Origin: Lathyrus oleraceus
Lineage: Eukaryota > Streptophyta > Magnoliopsida > Fabales > Fabaceae
Direction: 5' to 3'
Length of the DNA stretch: 64,000 nucleotides
NCBI RefSeq assembly: GCF_024323335.1
Contig: NC_066581.1
Span: 445,185,816-445,249,815 of the forward strand
Below the pieces are notes generated by a model that was given only the letters and a program-made list of their open reading frames with translations, ran no database searches and was not told the DNA's origin. Both the position numbers and the translations under genes were made by a program. Positions 48,001-57,800 of this stretch are shown here, in pieces. Positions within the stretch are counted from its first letter, which is position 1, and each line of letters opens with the position of its first letter.

Positions 48001-48519
48001 CATTCTGACTTTGCCATCCTTCTTCGGCACGGGAACAATGTTGGCAACCCACGGTGGGTAACTTGTAACAGCCAGGAAACCTGCGTCCCACTGCTTCTGA
48101 ACCTCTTCCTTGATCTTGACAGCCATATCAGGACTTGTTCTGCGAAGCTTCTGCTTGACTGACGGGCATTCTTCTCGAAGAGGTAACCGATGCACCACAA
48201 TGTCTGTATCCAGCCCAGGCATATCTTGGTATGACCAGGCGAATATTTCCACATATTCTTTCAGCATCTCAATTAACCTCCTCTTGACAGAGTCTTCTAA
48301 AGCAGCCCCAATCTTGATTTCTCTTCTGGCGTCCTCAGTACCCAGATTAACAACTTCCAACTCCTCCTGATGAGGTTGGATGATCCTTTCCTCTTGCTTC
48401 AGTAATCTGACCAATTCTGCAGGGAGTTCACAGTCTTCCTCACTCTCCTCTTCAGCTTGGTAGATGGGATTGTTGAAATCATACTGAGCCATAACAGAGT
48501 CGTTCACAGTGGATGCCAA
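45049..48519 (-). CDS. pol: Ogre A pol polyprotein (RT, two RNase H domains, integrase)
   Basis: Pol copies the element RNA into DNA and integrates it. The frame is open for 1156 codons. RT: VPVPKKDGKVRMCVDYRDLN, MPFGLKNAGATY, and the active site Y273-V-D-D. A Ty3-type RNase H follows (about 425-545: YYLSKKFTDCETRYSLLEK, but its first strand reads MYLSVTETS, without the usual Asp). A second RNase H has Asp584 (FDGAVN), the Glu of NNEAEYEA, FGDSALV and QMADALATL; two RNase H domains are typical of the Tat lineage. Integrase: a His pair in HEGSFGTH, CHKCQ, then Asp877, Asp938, Glu974 (35 residues apart) and a C-terminal GPYVVKK segment ending KKYFA. Codon 1 is TTG; the first ATG is at 48492. 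Pol is probably made after splicing from gag-pro. Confidence 0.95.
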   Translation of the reverse strand: MASTVNDSVMAQYDFNNPIYQAEEESEEDCELPAELVRLLKQEERIIQPHQEELEVVNLGTEDARREIKIGAALEDSVKRRLIEMLKEYVEIFAWSYQDMPGLDTDIVVHRLPLREECPSVKQKLRRTSPDMAVKIKEEVQKQWDAGFLAVTSYPPWVANIVPVPKKDGKVRMCVDYRDLNRASPKDDFPLPHIDVLVDNTAQSSVFSFMDGFSGYNQIKMAPEDMEKTTFITPWGTFCYKVMPFGLKNAGATYQRAMTTLFHDMMHNEIEVYVDDMIAKSQTEEEHLVNLQKLFDRLVKFKLRLNPNKCTFGVRSGKLLGFIVSEKGIEVDPAKVKAIQEMPEPKTEKQVRGFLGRLNYIARFISHLTATCEPIFKLLRKNQAIKWNDDCQKAFDKIKEYLQKPPILIPPVPGRPLIMYLSVTETSMGCVLGQHDESGRKEHAIYYLSKKFTDCETRYSLLEKTCCALAWAARRLRQYMLNHTTLLISRMDPVKYIFEKPALTGRVARWQMILTEYDIQYTSQKAIKGSILSDYLAEQPIDDYQPMMFEFPDEDIMYLKTKDCEEPLVEEGPDPDDKWTLMFDGAVNMNGNGIGAVLINPKGAHIPFSARLTFDVTNNEAEYEACIMGIEEAIDLRIKTLDIFGDSALVINQVNGDWNTNQQHLIPYRDYTRRILTFFKKVKLYHVPRDENQMADALATLSSMIKVHWWNQVPHVAVNRLERPAYVFAAESVNAIDDKPWYYDIKNFLKTQEYPEGASKNDKKTLRRLAGSFYLNQDDVLYKRNFDMVLLRCVDRHEADMLMQEVHEGSFGTHAGGHAMSKKLLRAGYYWMTMESDCFKYARKCHKCQIYADKVHVPPSPLNVMNSPWPFAMWGIDMIGRIEPTASNGHRFILVAIDYFTKWVEAASYANVTKQVVARFIKKEIICRYGVPERIITDNGSNLNNKMMKDLCRDFKIEHHNSSPYRPKMNGVVEAANKNIKKIVQKMVVTYKDWHEMLPFALHGYRTSVCTSTGATPYSLVYGMEAVLPVEVEIPSLRVLLDVKLDEAEWIRTRFNELSLIEERRLAAVCHGQLYQRRMKRAFDQKVRPRTFQTGDLVLKRILPPGTDNRGKWTPNYEGPYVVKKVFSGGALMLTTMDGEDFPSPVNSDVVKKYFA

Positions 48520-48776
48520 AAGATCATCTTTGCATGTTTAATGTTTTGTTTTTAGAAAAAGATTTCAATAAAGTCACAAAAAACAAAAACATTGCCATTT
48601 TTATTGTTTTGAAAAAGTGAGAAAACAAAAAATAGAAAGACAAAGATCTCAAAATTTGATTGAAAAAACGTCCTTTATTTATAAACATTGTAAAACATGA
48701 TGTGGCCCTACAATGAACCACTACGCCTTGGGCAGAACGTAGGGTTTTCATGCAAAAATGAAAAAACAAAAGAAAA
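48520..48776 (-). other. Spacer/intron between gag-pro and pol of A
   Basis: This 257 nt AT-rich, T-rich (sense) gap carries stops in all frames. Gag-pro and pol are in different frames. The gag-pro stop lies in GAGTAATTTT, which holds a possible GT donor. Ogre elements are known to splice an intron here. AG acceptors near 48527 and 48486 exist, but neither joins in frame with that donor, so I do not name the sites. Confidence 0.6.
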
Positions 48777-51700
48777 TTACTCTGTCAGTAGAGTAACTTG
48801 GACCACTTCTTCAGCCGTCCAATTGTTGATAACCTCGCCTGGTGCACAAGGGCGGACCCAGACATCCAAATCATGATCACTATCTTCACCATCAGTAGCA
48901 AAGACATCTCCATGGTTCATCAGCCCAGCGCTGGTGAAGGTGCTCGGACCTGCTTGTACATGCTGCTCTGCTTGGAGAGGCTCGTAACCAATGCCGAATT
49001 TGTCTTCTTTAACTGGCAAGTCAACCATCTTGCCCCAGCCTTCTGCTTTTCCAGAGTCAACCACCTCCTTAGCCTGCTTGTACGACGATATCGAAGCGCC
49101 CGGCTTCCTCTGCTCAGCACAAGCAACCCCTTCAAGCGCCACAGTCTCAAATGCCTGGCACAGGGTTTCGTGGATCTCGCCATCCACCTCAACATATTTG
49201 AATGAGGAGAGATGACTCACCAGAATCTCCTCTTCACCACAGACGGTCACGATCTGACCGTTCCAGACATATTTGAGCTTCTGATGGAGAGTCGACGAGA
49301 CCGCTCCAGCTGCATGAATCCACGGACGCCCCAACAGACAGCTATAAGCAGGCTGAATGTCCATCACATAGAAAACAATGTCGAACACTTCCGGACCTAT
49401 CTTCACCGGCAATGTGACTTCACCAAAGACAGAACGCTTGGATCCATCAAATGCACGAACTATCAGGTCACTGGGAGTGAGTACAACTCCCTCGACATCG
49501 ATCTTCTTTAGAATCTGTTTGGGCAGGACATTCAGGGACGACCCGGTGTCCACTAGCACGTGAGATAATACAGCACCCTTACACTCCATAGTGATGTGCA
49601 AGGCCTTGTTGTGATTGCGTCCCTCAGGCGTTAGGTCTAGGTCAGTGAAACCTACACCGTGCCTGGTGCTCACGTTGGCTAGTACACCCTCCAACTGGTT
49701 GACTGATATCTCTTGCGGGACGTATGCCATGTTCAGCATCTTTAGCAAGGCGTCCCGATGTGCCTCAGAACACATCAGCAAAGAGAGTATCGAGATCTTC
49801 GACGGAGTTTGATTGAGCTGATCTACAATCTTGTAGTCACTCTTCTTGATGATCTTCATGAACTCCTCAACATCTCTTTGAAAAGAACCCTCAGCCTCCT
49901 TCTGAGCCGGTTCTTCGTCAACCACTGCTTGCTTCCCCTTAGCCCTTGCAGATGCCTCAGCATTAGCATCCCTCAAAGGCTGAGGAGCAAACAGTCGTCC
50001 GCTCCTAGTGAAACCTCCTGGTCCTCCGACATTGTCCACTACCGGACTTGCAACAGCAGGAGTTCTCACCGGAGCACTGATTGTGACCGGAGCTTGCACA
50101 GCTGGTCTTGTTTGGTTACCAGCCCTCCTATCACGGCGATAGGCGTTGTCATAACTCCAGGGCACTGCTCTACTATTTTCAATTTGCCTTCTGCCAGGCG
50201 CAACAATAGTAGTTGGTGCACGGATGGTTACCGGAGTTGGAATGGTAACCGGAGTATTGTTTGTTGTGGGTGCACTGACAGCCCCTCTTCCTCGTCCTTC
50301 AGACGGCTTGTAAAAAATAGTGACAGTAGACACTGCCCCATTATCTCTAGTAGCCCGGCTGAACTGCAAACAGCCTTCGTCCATCAGCCTCTGAATACCA
50401 GTCTTCAACTGGTCACAACCGTTGATCGCTTCTGAACAGCCCACACAATCTTCTTGACAACCTGGGTCAACACCCCCCTTCAACAATCGGCCCTTGATTG
50501 TCAACAAAGAAGTCCGAACTTCATCAACATTCACAATCAAGTCTTCAACCTCCCCATCTTCAATATTGTTAACCCTATGCCCACCATGCTGAGGCATAGG
50601 ATTGTTCACCACATTCGGAACTGGAGAGAAGTTGATCGCCTTAGCATCGATCAAGTCCTGAACCTTATGTTGCAAAGCCCTACATCTTTCAATATGGTGG
50701 CCTGGTGCCCCAGAATGAAAATCACAACGGACATTTGCGTCATAGCCAGGAGGCAGCACTGTTGGAGTAGCCATCGTACGCAACTCTACAAACCCTAACC
50801 GGAGTAGTTCGGGTAGTAGCTCTACGTAAGACATAGGTAGAGGATCAAATCTTCTATCAGGATTCAACCTCTGTCTCTGCTGAGGCTGGAAAGGACGTTG
50901 TTGTTGTTGCTGCTGTTGTTGAGGTCGTTGCGGTTGTTGTTGAACTCTCTGTTGTTGTGGACGAGGTTGAGGTGCAGGAATAGTCACTGCAGCCACTAGA
51001 CGATACTGGTCCCTATTTGTATTGGCTCTGTACGCACTCCCTCTGTGCTGTACAGCATTGGTTTCTCCTTCTCTACGGCGAGGTGCCCCAGAGAAGGGTT
51101 TCTTTGAAGAAGATGAGGAACCAGCATCATGGATCCTCCCAGCCTTGATTAGACTCTCTGTTCTTTCGCCGCAGATAACGACGTCAGAAAAACTTCCGAA
51201 TGGGCAGCTTCCCATCCGGTCCATGTAAACACCTTGCAGAGTACTGATGAACATGTCAGTCAACTCCCTTTCCAGCATAGGGGGTTGAACTCTCGCAGCT
51301 AGTTCGCGCCATCTCTGGGCGTACTCTTTGAAACTTTCATTGTTTTTCTGGCAAAGACTCTGCAGCTGAGTCCTTGTTGGAGCCATGTCCATATTATGCT
51401 TATACTGCCTGAGGAACGCCTCACCCAGGTCTCTCCAGCATCTGATGGAATCCCGCTTCAACTCCATATACCAATCCAAGGACGCCCCAGATAGGCTGTC
51501 TTGGAAGAAATACATCCACATCTTCTCATCGTCTGTGTATGCGGATATCTTTCTGTAGTATGCCTGCACGTGGGTCCGAGGGCAGGAGGTACCGTTGTAT
51601 TTATCAAATGACGGCGCCTTGAATTTGTGCGGGATTCTCAGTCCTTCAACCAATCCCATGTTTGTAACATCAAAACCAAGGGAGTTTTGACATTCCATTG

Positions 51701-52124
51701 CCCTGATCTTCTCAGCAAGGGCCTCAACTTTGCGATCTCTCGCATCATTTCTACCCAAGATGTCGTCGTCTTCACTGAGCATAGTAAACAAATCCTCTTG
51801 TCTGTCAACAATAGGAATTCTGTTACGGGCTGGAACATGAATGGCTCTGGCACTAACAACATCCGGAGCAATCGGTTGACCGTCAACTCGGATACCCCTC
51901 AACTCTTCACCCACAGCATAATTGTTGACGGGAATAGCAGCAGCAGGGACCTCAGGAACTGGGTTTCCTTCTTGCAGAGGCTGGTTGGGCGGTGGCAATG
52001 CAGCTTCTTGCCTCTGAACCAGTGCTCGGAGCTCTTCTTGGCCTTGTGCAACCCCTTGCATCATATGAATGAACTGGGCCATGCTAGCCCTCATCTCAGC
52101 TAACTCGGCTTGAACCTGATCCAT
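48777..52124 (-). CDS. gag-pro: Ogre A gag-pro polyprotein (1115 aa)
   Basis: Gag shapes the particle and binds RNA; the protease cleaves the polyproteins. From the ATG at 52124: N-terminal helix (1-45), Pro-rich linker, gag core at about 180-290 (FKAPSFDKYNGT, WMYFFQDSLSGASLDWYMEL, FKEYAQRWRELAARV). A Gln-rich tract from CAA/CAG repeats lies at about 50890-50960, followed by a zinc-finger-like CDFHSGAPGHHIERC (C-X2-H-X5-H-X4-C). A second Cys-rich spot is CQEDCVGCSEAINGC. The aspartic protease has Asp859 in DTGSSLNVLPK, followed by IVRAFDGSKRSVFGEVTLPV and SCLLGRPWIHAAGAV. The frame is also open before the ATG and encodes HRYSTRLN, shared with C. The first 212 residues are nearly identical to element C. 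Confidence 0.95.
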   Translation of the reverse strand: MDQVQAELAEMRASMAQFIHMMQGVAQGQEELRALVQRQEAALPPPNQPLQEGNPVPEVPAAAIPVNNYAVGEELRGIRVDGQPIAPDVVSARAIHVPARNRIPIVDRQEDLFTMLSEDDDILGRNDARDRKVEALAEKIRAMECQNSLGFDVTNMGLVEGLRIPHKFKAPSFDKYNGTSCPRTHVQAYYRKISAYTDDEKMWMYFFQDSLSGASLDWYMELKRDSIRCWRDLGEAFLRQYKHNMDMAPTRTQLQSLCQKNNESFKEYAQRWRELAARVQPPMLERELTDMFISTLQGVYMDRMGSCPFGSFSDVVICGERTESLIKAGRIHDAGSSSSSKKPFSGAPRRREGETNAVQHRGSAYRANTNRDQYRLVAAVTIPAPQPRPQQQRVQQQPQRPQQQQQQQQRPFQPQQRQRLNPDRRFDPLPMSYVELLPELLRLGFVELRTMATPTVLPPGYDANVRCDFHSGAPGHHIERCRALQHKVQDLIDAKAINFSPVPNVVNNPMPQHGGHRVNNIEDGEVEDLIVNVDEVRTSLLTIKGRLLKGGVDPGCQEDCVGCSEAINGCDQLKTGIQRLMDEGCLQFSRATRDNGAVSTVTIFYKPSEGRGRGAVSAPTTNNTPVTIPTPVTIRAPTTIVAPGRRQIENSRAVPWSYDNAYRRDRRAGNQTRPAVQAPVTISAPVRTPAVASPVVDNVGGPGGFTRSGRLFAPQPLRDANAEASARAKGKQAVVDEEPAQKEAEGSFQRDVEEFMKIIKKSDYKIVDQLNQTPSKISILSLLMCSEAHRDALLKMLNMAYVPQEISVNQLEGVLANVSTRHGVGFTDLDLTPEGRNHNKALHITMECKGAVLSHVLVDTGSSLNVLPKQILKKIDVEGVVLTPSDLIVRAFDGSKRSVFGEVTLPVKIGPEVFDIVFYVMDIQPAYSCLLGRPWIHAAGAVSSTLHQKLKYVWNGQIVTVCGEEEILVSHLSSFKYVEVDGEIHETLCQAFETVALEGVACAEQRKPGASISSYKQAKEVVDSGKAEGWGKMVDLPVKEDKFGIGYEPLQAEQHVQAGPSTFTSAGLMNHGDVFATDGEDSDHDLDVWVRPCAPGEVINNWTAEEVVQVTLLTE

Positions 52125-52423
52125 GTTGCGTTGATGGTTGAGCCTCGTTGAGTAGCGGTGCGGCCTTTGGTCAGCTATCCTGTCTGGACACAGGAATCAA
52201 AGTGAGAAGACGGCCTGAGAACACCTGTTATGCAAATGAGATGAGTATGATGCATGCAATGCTTGTGCAAAAGCTTTGTTTTCAAGGAACCCTTAGGGTA
52301 TTATTTGCAATATTTTGAATATTTAAACATTTTAACTGTTCATGGAAATATTTCATTCAATATATTGAGACAAAGAAATACAGCATTTTTGATTTATTAC
52401 AAAGAGAAAAGGTAAATGACATC
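52125..52423 (-). other. ORF1-gag spacer of A
   Basis: On the sense strand it contains ATTTGCATAACAGGTGTTCT and CCTGTGTCCAG, both shared with C. The latter has the shape of a splice acceptor just before the conserved open stretch that precedes the gag ATG. Confidence 0.55.
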
Positions 52424-53872
52424 CTATGGATCCCTAGAAGCTCGGGATGCTGGAAGACGGGAAGTGCACAACTTCTTGATCTCCCTCTCATAGGCAGCCT
52501 CCATGTCAGCTTTCTCTTTGGCAAGTCGATCATACTTCCTCTTCCAGAATTTGGATGACTGAGGAAGCAGAGAAGTCCAAGTGTCGTTCGGATCGTCGAT
52601 CACTCGGTGCTCGAGAAACTCAATCATAGCATCCTTCTCCTTGAGCTGCTGCAGCAATTCCTCCCTCTCACGGATCCAGGCACGCGAAAGGTCCTCCTCT
52701 CTCAACTCCTCTACACGTTGGGTAGGGAGGGTTGAAGGCCCAGCCACATCCAACGGTGTAGGTCTTGGATGATCGTATGGCATCAGGTAGGTGGCAGCTC
52801 TCTGCCTGACCCAGGAAGTGTATGGCTCCAAAGCAATGCAGTTCTTCGGACCCAACTCATTCCTACTCTTCTTACGGATACTGCGCCATGCACGGACAAA
52901 TCTGGCTTTCAGGCCTTGGGGATCTTTACCCTCCTGGAAAAACGCACCTTCTAACAGAATGTTATTAGGTTTATCTTTCAAGGGGAACCCAAGCTGACGT
53001 CGTGCAAGAATAGGATTGTAGGTAATCCCACCACATGTGCCAAGAAGAGGCACATTAGGGAATTCCCCACAATAGTCGATGATCTGAACGGTATCATACA
53101 CGCGATCATACCAGGTGATATCATCATTAGTGAGAGACATGAGTCTCTGAGACCACCGTAGACATCCCTTGTTCTCCTTGAAAGCGATTGTCTGCGGCAA
53201 GTGCGAAATAAACCACTTGTACAGCAGGGGTAAACAGCAGACAATAACTCCTCCATTCTTCATATTCCTCAAGTGCATGGAGAAATAAGCATCACCCAAC
53301 AAAGTCGGAACTGGATTAAGGACTGCAAAGATCCTAATAGCGTTCATGTCCACGAACTTGTCGAAGTTGGGGAACAGCACCAATCCATAGATGAGCAGCA
53401 CAAACAGAGCCTCAAAGGCGTCCTCACTCATGGCCTTCCCATAAAAGGTAGCTTGGGCAATGAGGAACTCGGAAGGAAAACCTTGAATTCCGCCTTTGGT
53501 AGTCAGATTAGCTCTAATCAGGTCTTCATCTATGTGCAACAAGCTGGAAATCTCTCGAGCAGATAGAATACTCTCTAGGCCACTGAACGGCACTTGATCC
53601 AGAATCGGAATCCCAATAAGGTGAGAGTATTCTTCCAAAGTCGGCAGTAGCAGGAAGTCCGGAAATAAGAAGCAACGATGCAACGGATCGTAGAACTGAG
53701 CCAAGGTACTCATCAACCCTTCGTCAACCTGAGTGGTGAGCAGAGGCAGAAGCTTCCCATAGCGAGCTTTGAAACCCAAGGGATCTAATACATATGATGT
53801 CAGATTCCTTAACCCTTTTACGTCGGGCTGCTTAAAGCTGTACTTCTTTGTATGCCTCTTTGGTCTTTCCAT
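52424..53872 (-). CDS. Ogre A ORF1 protein (482 aa), unknown function
   Basis: Intact ORF1. I take the ATG at 53872 (MERPKRHTKKYSF); the frame continues six codons upstream only by a TTG. It is colinear with ORF1 of B and E at high identity and with ORF1 of C only as scattered blocks (FYDPL..CF.F.D, PTLEEYS, NPVPTLLGDAY, CCLPLLYKWFISHLP). Residues about 20-370 look globular. The last 110 are rich in charged residues with heptad-like REELLQQLKEKDAMIEFLEH and FWKRKYDRLAKEKADMEAAY, so a coiled coil is likely. I know no catalytic motif in it. Its presence before gag is a hallmark of Ogre. In the frame sense it stands alone, about 300 nt before gag. Confidence 0.9.
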   Translation of the reverse strand: MERPKRHTKKYSFKQPDVKGLRNLTSYVLDPLGFKARYGKLLPLLTTQVDEGLMSTLAQFYDPLHRCFLFPDFLLLPTLEEYSHLIGIPILDQVPFSGLESILSAREISSLLHIDEDLIRANLTTKGGIQGFPSEFLIAQATFYGKAMSEDAFEALFVLLIYGLVLFPNFDKFVDMNAIRIFAVLNPVPTLLGDAYFSMHLRNMKNGGVIVCCLPLLYKWFISHLPQTIAFKENKGCLRWSQRLMSLTNDDITWYDRVYDTVQIIDYCGEFPNVPLLGTCGGITYNPILARRQLGFPLKDKPNNILLEGAFFQEGKDPQGLKARFVRAWRSIRKKSRNELGPKNCIALEPYTSWVRQRAATYLMPYDHPRPTPLDVAGPSTLPTQRVEELREEDLSRAWIREREELLQQLKEKDAMIEFLEHRVIDDPNDTWTSLLPQSSKFWKRKYDRLAKEKADMEAAYEREIKKLCTSRLPASRASRDP

Positions 53873-54863
53873 TGTCTGAAAATTTTGCAAAATAACCCTT
53901 TAAGTTCCTTGAAAATTTTCTTTTTCTGATGATGACATGTATGCGGATGAATGCATGAATGCATGAATGCAACAAACACACTCAAGGATCAAGCAAAGCA
54001 CACCAAGCAAAGGTCGTGGGAAAGCTCTATGTATCCCTAATATCAATCATCCATTTTGGTGGATTTAGGTTTTCACCTTATCGACACCCAAGTTCCATTG
54101 ATATTAACGGTACATGAACCGATTCAAACATCCCTAATATCAACCAGCCGCTTTGGTGGATTTTAGGTTTTGCACCTGATCCGGGATCCATTGATATTAA
54201 CGATGTTTGAACGACTCAACCACGAATCACGGGTTTGTTGAGAGTCACGAGCATGGAGTCTCGGTTAAGAACCACCCAAAAGGAGTGTACTAGGGTTTAA
54301 ACCTGCCAGACATGTTCTATCAGAGGTTCCCATAATCATCGTTCCTTCTTTCGAATATTATCGGAGGAACGAATACTCGTATTCCAAGAATATTCTCAAG
54401 AGAAACTCTTATGAGTGTAGTATCGCGTGACAATCGTATCAGAACTGACATCTGAACGACCTCCGCACTACGGTCCTAAAAATAGGCCAAGATGGGTTTG
54501 GTAAACTAAGGTCCTTGGCTTCTGCGGAACATGATTGAAAGAATAATGCCTAACCACAAATAACTTGTGTGACATTATTAGTTCAACATGACCTCCACCA
54601 AGTGAATGGACTCGCAAGTCAACTGGCTAAGGACTACTCCACACCAGTCAACAAGACTATGCCATTCTCCTATCCTAGAGTGCACTCGAGTTCGGGTACA
54701 GAACTCATCTCACAGACCACCAAAACAAACAGCATTGTATATCAAGCAAATCACGCATTACAATCAATACAGTGATCCCAAATTGTACAAGAATAAATCA
54801 AAACAAATAACAATATATCACAACAAAGGTGAAAAGTAGGCACTACCGCCAAGGAAACTAGTG
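53873..54863 (-). other. Leader of element A
   Basis: About 1 kb of untranslated sequence between primer site and ORF1, similar to the leader of B. It includes GCATGAATGCATGAATGCA (53952-53970), a duplicated inverted repeat (54038-54199), and a GAGTCTCGGTTAAGAACCACC block (about 54257). No coding capacity of note. Confidence 0.75.
54038..54199 (-). promoter_or_regulatory. Duplicated leader inverted repeat, A
   Basis: Copy 1: TAATATCAAT (54038-54047) with ATTGATATTA (54097-54106). Copy 2: TAATATCAA (54135-54143) with TTGATATTA (54191-54199). Both enclose a TTTGGTGGATT core. B has one copy (28711-28783), so A gained a tandem duplication of about 95 bp that later diverged between the arms. Confidence 0.65.
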
Positions 54864-54881
54864 TCCCCAGCAGAGTCGCCA
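54864..54881 (-). other. Primer-binding site of element A
   Basis: The sense strand reads TGGCGACTCTGCTGGGGA, 6 nt (GAAAAG) from the 5' LTR end; it is complementary to a tRNA-Arg-type 3' end as known for Ogre. Confidence 0.9.
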
Positions 54882-54887
54882 CTTTTC

Positions 54888-57800
54888 TGTAGCGGTGTAT
54901 TCGTCGCCATATGATTTATCAATTAAACCATAAGCAAAGCATACAATGAAATTTCGAGTCGCCACCGCACTTTTATTTATCCGAAGGACTGGCTAAAAAG
55001 CGAACAAAAGCCTAAGAAGTTTTACACGTAGAAAACTAATAAAAGATCAGAGATTCCAGGTAAGGGGTAAGTTACGCAATGGGAAGGTGTTAGGCACCCA
55101 CTACGTCCTAGGTACTCCTAGGGAGCCCTTTTCACACTTGCTGTACTAAATTGTTATTCGTTATGACATATACATTGTGCAAACATGAGTGAGATGATGA
55201 GAAAAGAATGTACAAGTTTTATTGGGTTTGAGCGGATGAACCCGCTGCCTACGTACCTTCCATCAAAGGTAAGGATCAAAACGCCGTAGTTCGGCTAAAA
55301 GATTTCCAAAAGTGAGTTGGATTCAATTTTAAACAATAGCACTGAGGCTTTTCATTATCAATGGGAGAACACTCGACCAAAACCAACATCCACCATGCGA
55401 GGATAGCTTCGACGTACGAGAGGGGTTAACCCTGTTTTCAGTACGGAAGTCTTACTGTCGACTCACTAAAGATAAGGTGAGGTTTACATCAACCACAATG
55501 ATAATTGAAACCTACGGCTAATGCATGAAAAGATTAATGGACATGGCCAAAACAAGTGAATGAGTAAAGTTAATTGATTGTGATTAAGAAAGTGAAGTCA
55601 GAGTATGATTAGGATTGATTCAGAGAAGTATTATGAAATGGAGTTTGAAAAAGTCAAGGACTTGAGTCCAGGTTTTTAATTTGAAAACATGAAGATGTTT
55701 GCACAACACTTATGTCAAATTTGAAAGGTATTGTATGAAAAAGTCTAGGACATAATGAATGATGAATGGATGGATATGGATTATAAAACTCCTTAGAAGG
55801 TTCATTTCTTGAGATCATATAGAGGATGATTCAAGGGTGTCCTTTGGAATGGAAAGTAAGTAATGATGAAATAAACAAACAAATGATACCGGATGCCACT
55901 CAATGGTCTTACTCCAATCTCACAAACAAAAGCGGATATCGGATACCAATAGCTGGATTTACACCAATCTCCTAAAACAGACATGGATATCAGAGGCCAC
56001 TCAATGGTCTTACACTAATCTCCCCAAAAGAAAAAGAAACGAGAATGGAATATGGAAATCAACTGCCAACTTGTGGGACTTAGGTTAACTCCCCACATGA
56101 TCATAGGAAAGCAAATGCCAACTTGTGGGACTTACAATTGCATCCTCTCATAAACAAAGAAAACAAAACAATAGATGTCAGATGCCAATCTATCTGGGCT
56201 TACTCTAACATACGCAGTATGATCCTAGGAAAACAAATGCCAACTCGTGGGTCTTACAATTGTATCCTCACACACAAACAAAGAAAGCAAAAACAGGGGT
56301 GTCAGATGCCAACTTGTGGGACTTACTCTAACACACAGTATGATCCTAGGAAAACAGATGCCAACTCGTGGGTCTTACAATTGTATCCTCACACACAAAC
56401 AAAGAACAAGCAAAGATAAGATGAGTGGCCAACGTGATGGTCTTATACTCACTTCCATGTCATAGGAACAAATGCCAACTTGTGGGACTTACAATTGTCC
56501 TCAATGGGTAAACAGCAACGATGGTGTCACACAGACAAAGGAAATGATCATGCATTAATGACAATTGATGATGATAAATACATAACATACAAGCAAACAG
56601 ATGCATATGAAGCACTCAAACAGTCAATGAGAATCAAAACAGCACACTCTATAGCCAAACAAGGGGGCTCACACAAGAGGGTTTGACTATGAAAGTCCAC
56701 TGTAATGGGTGAAGGTCGCTCTTAACCTTGCCATTGAGAGGCTAAGGTGAAGCAGATGAATAGGAGATGAGGGGTGTGCCTCATTGCTTCTATCCCTAAT
56801 CAGGGAGAGCATCAAATAATAGAAAGTGGGGGAGCTCAGAAAGATGGAACTCTTTCCCCATTATTGACTCGATTAGATCTTGGGTTTTTATCTCAATGCT
56901 TCAACCATGTGATGGGAGCAAGGAGAGGACACACTGAATAGTGGGGGATAGATTACTTATCCCTACCTTCCACCAATTGCCTTACTTGAAGGACTTTTCC
57001 TGCTTGGGACAATTTTAAACACACACAAGCATTGCCTCTTAAGGAGGACTTCAGACAGTTTGCCCGGTCAAATAACAGACCGGGTCTCCAGACTACATGA
57101 AGAAGAAGTAATTATACCTCAAAAGCAATTGCTAAATAGCAAAGCAAGCAAAAAGCAACTAAAGGGTACCTGAGAAAAACCAAACAAATCAGTATGCAAT
57201 TAAACAGTTAAAACCAAAAGGGATGGATAAACAGTCAACCACAGAAGGTCAACTGTGCAAAGCAAGACTCAAACACATGAGTCAAACCATCTACAAAACA
57301 AAGGTTAGTTCATATGTAAACAAATCCAATCACATTTGTATGATCTCAATGGCAATGGTGCTTAACCTGAAACAGGAACTCAATAGTAAGCACAAAAGAC
57401 CACTAGGACTAGCCTAGGGTCAAGGATGAAAGAAAAAAAATCAAGGCAGCAAGGAAAAGTCAACCAAAACCAAAGTCAAACATTTGAGAAGCTATCACAA
57501 TTGGGCCCACATCCAAATCATGCATTATGATCATTTCATGAACATTTGAAGTCAAAGTAAAGCAAAGGAAAGCACACAAAAGTCAACAGAATGACTTGCA
57601 TCAAAAGTCAACCCAAACATTTTCAAAAATCATCAAATAAATCACACTCAATCCTAACATCTAACATGGTATACATGTAAAATCTCATGGCATTTGGATG
57701 AGAGGAAGGCAGTCAATTAAAATCATGAAGTCAACATAATTTCAAGTAAGCACAATGAAAGTCAACAAACATGGGTCAACTTCAAAAAATCATATCAATT

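Noticed and set aside
50890..50960. CAA/CAG trinucleotide expansion in gag
   Set aside because: Encodes a Gln-rich linker also present in B gag; ordinary low-complexity coding.
54864..54881. tRNA-Arg gene fragment
   Set aside because: Only the 18 nt of the tRNA 3' end are present, next to an LTR; no cloverleaf around it. It is a primer-binding site.
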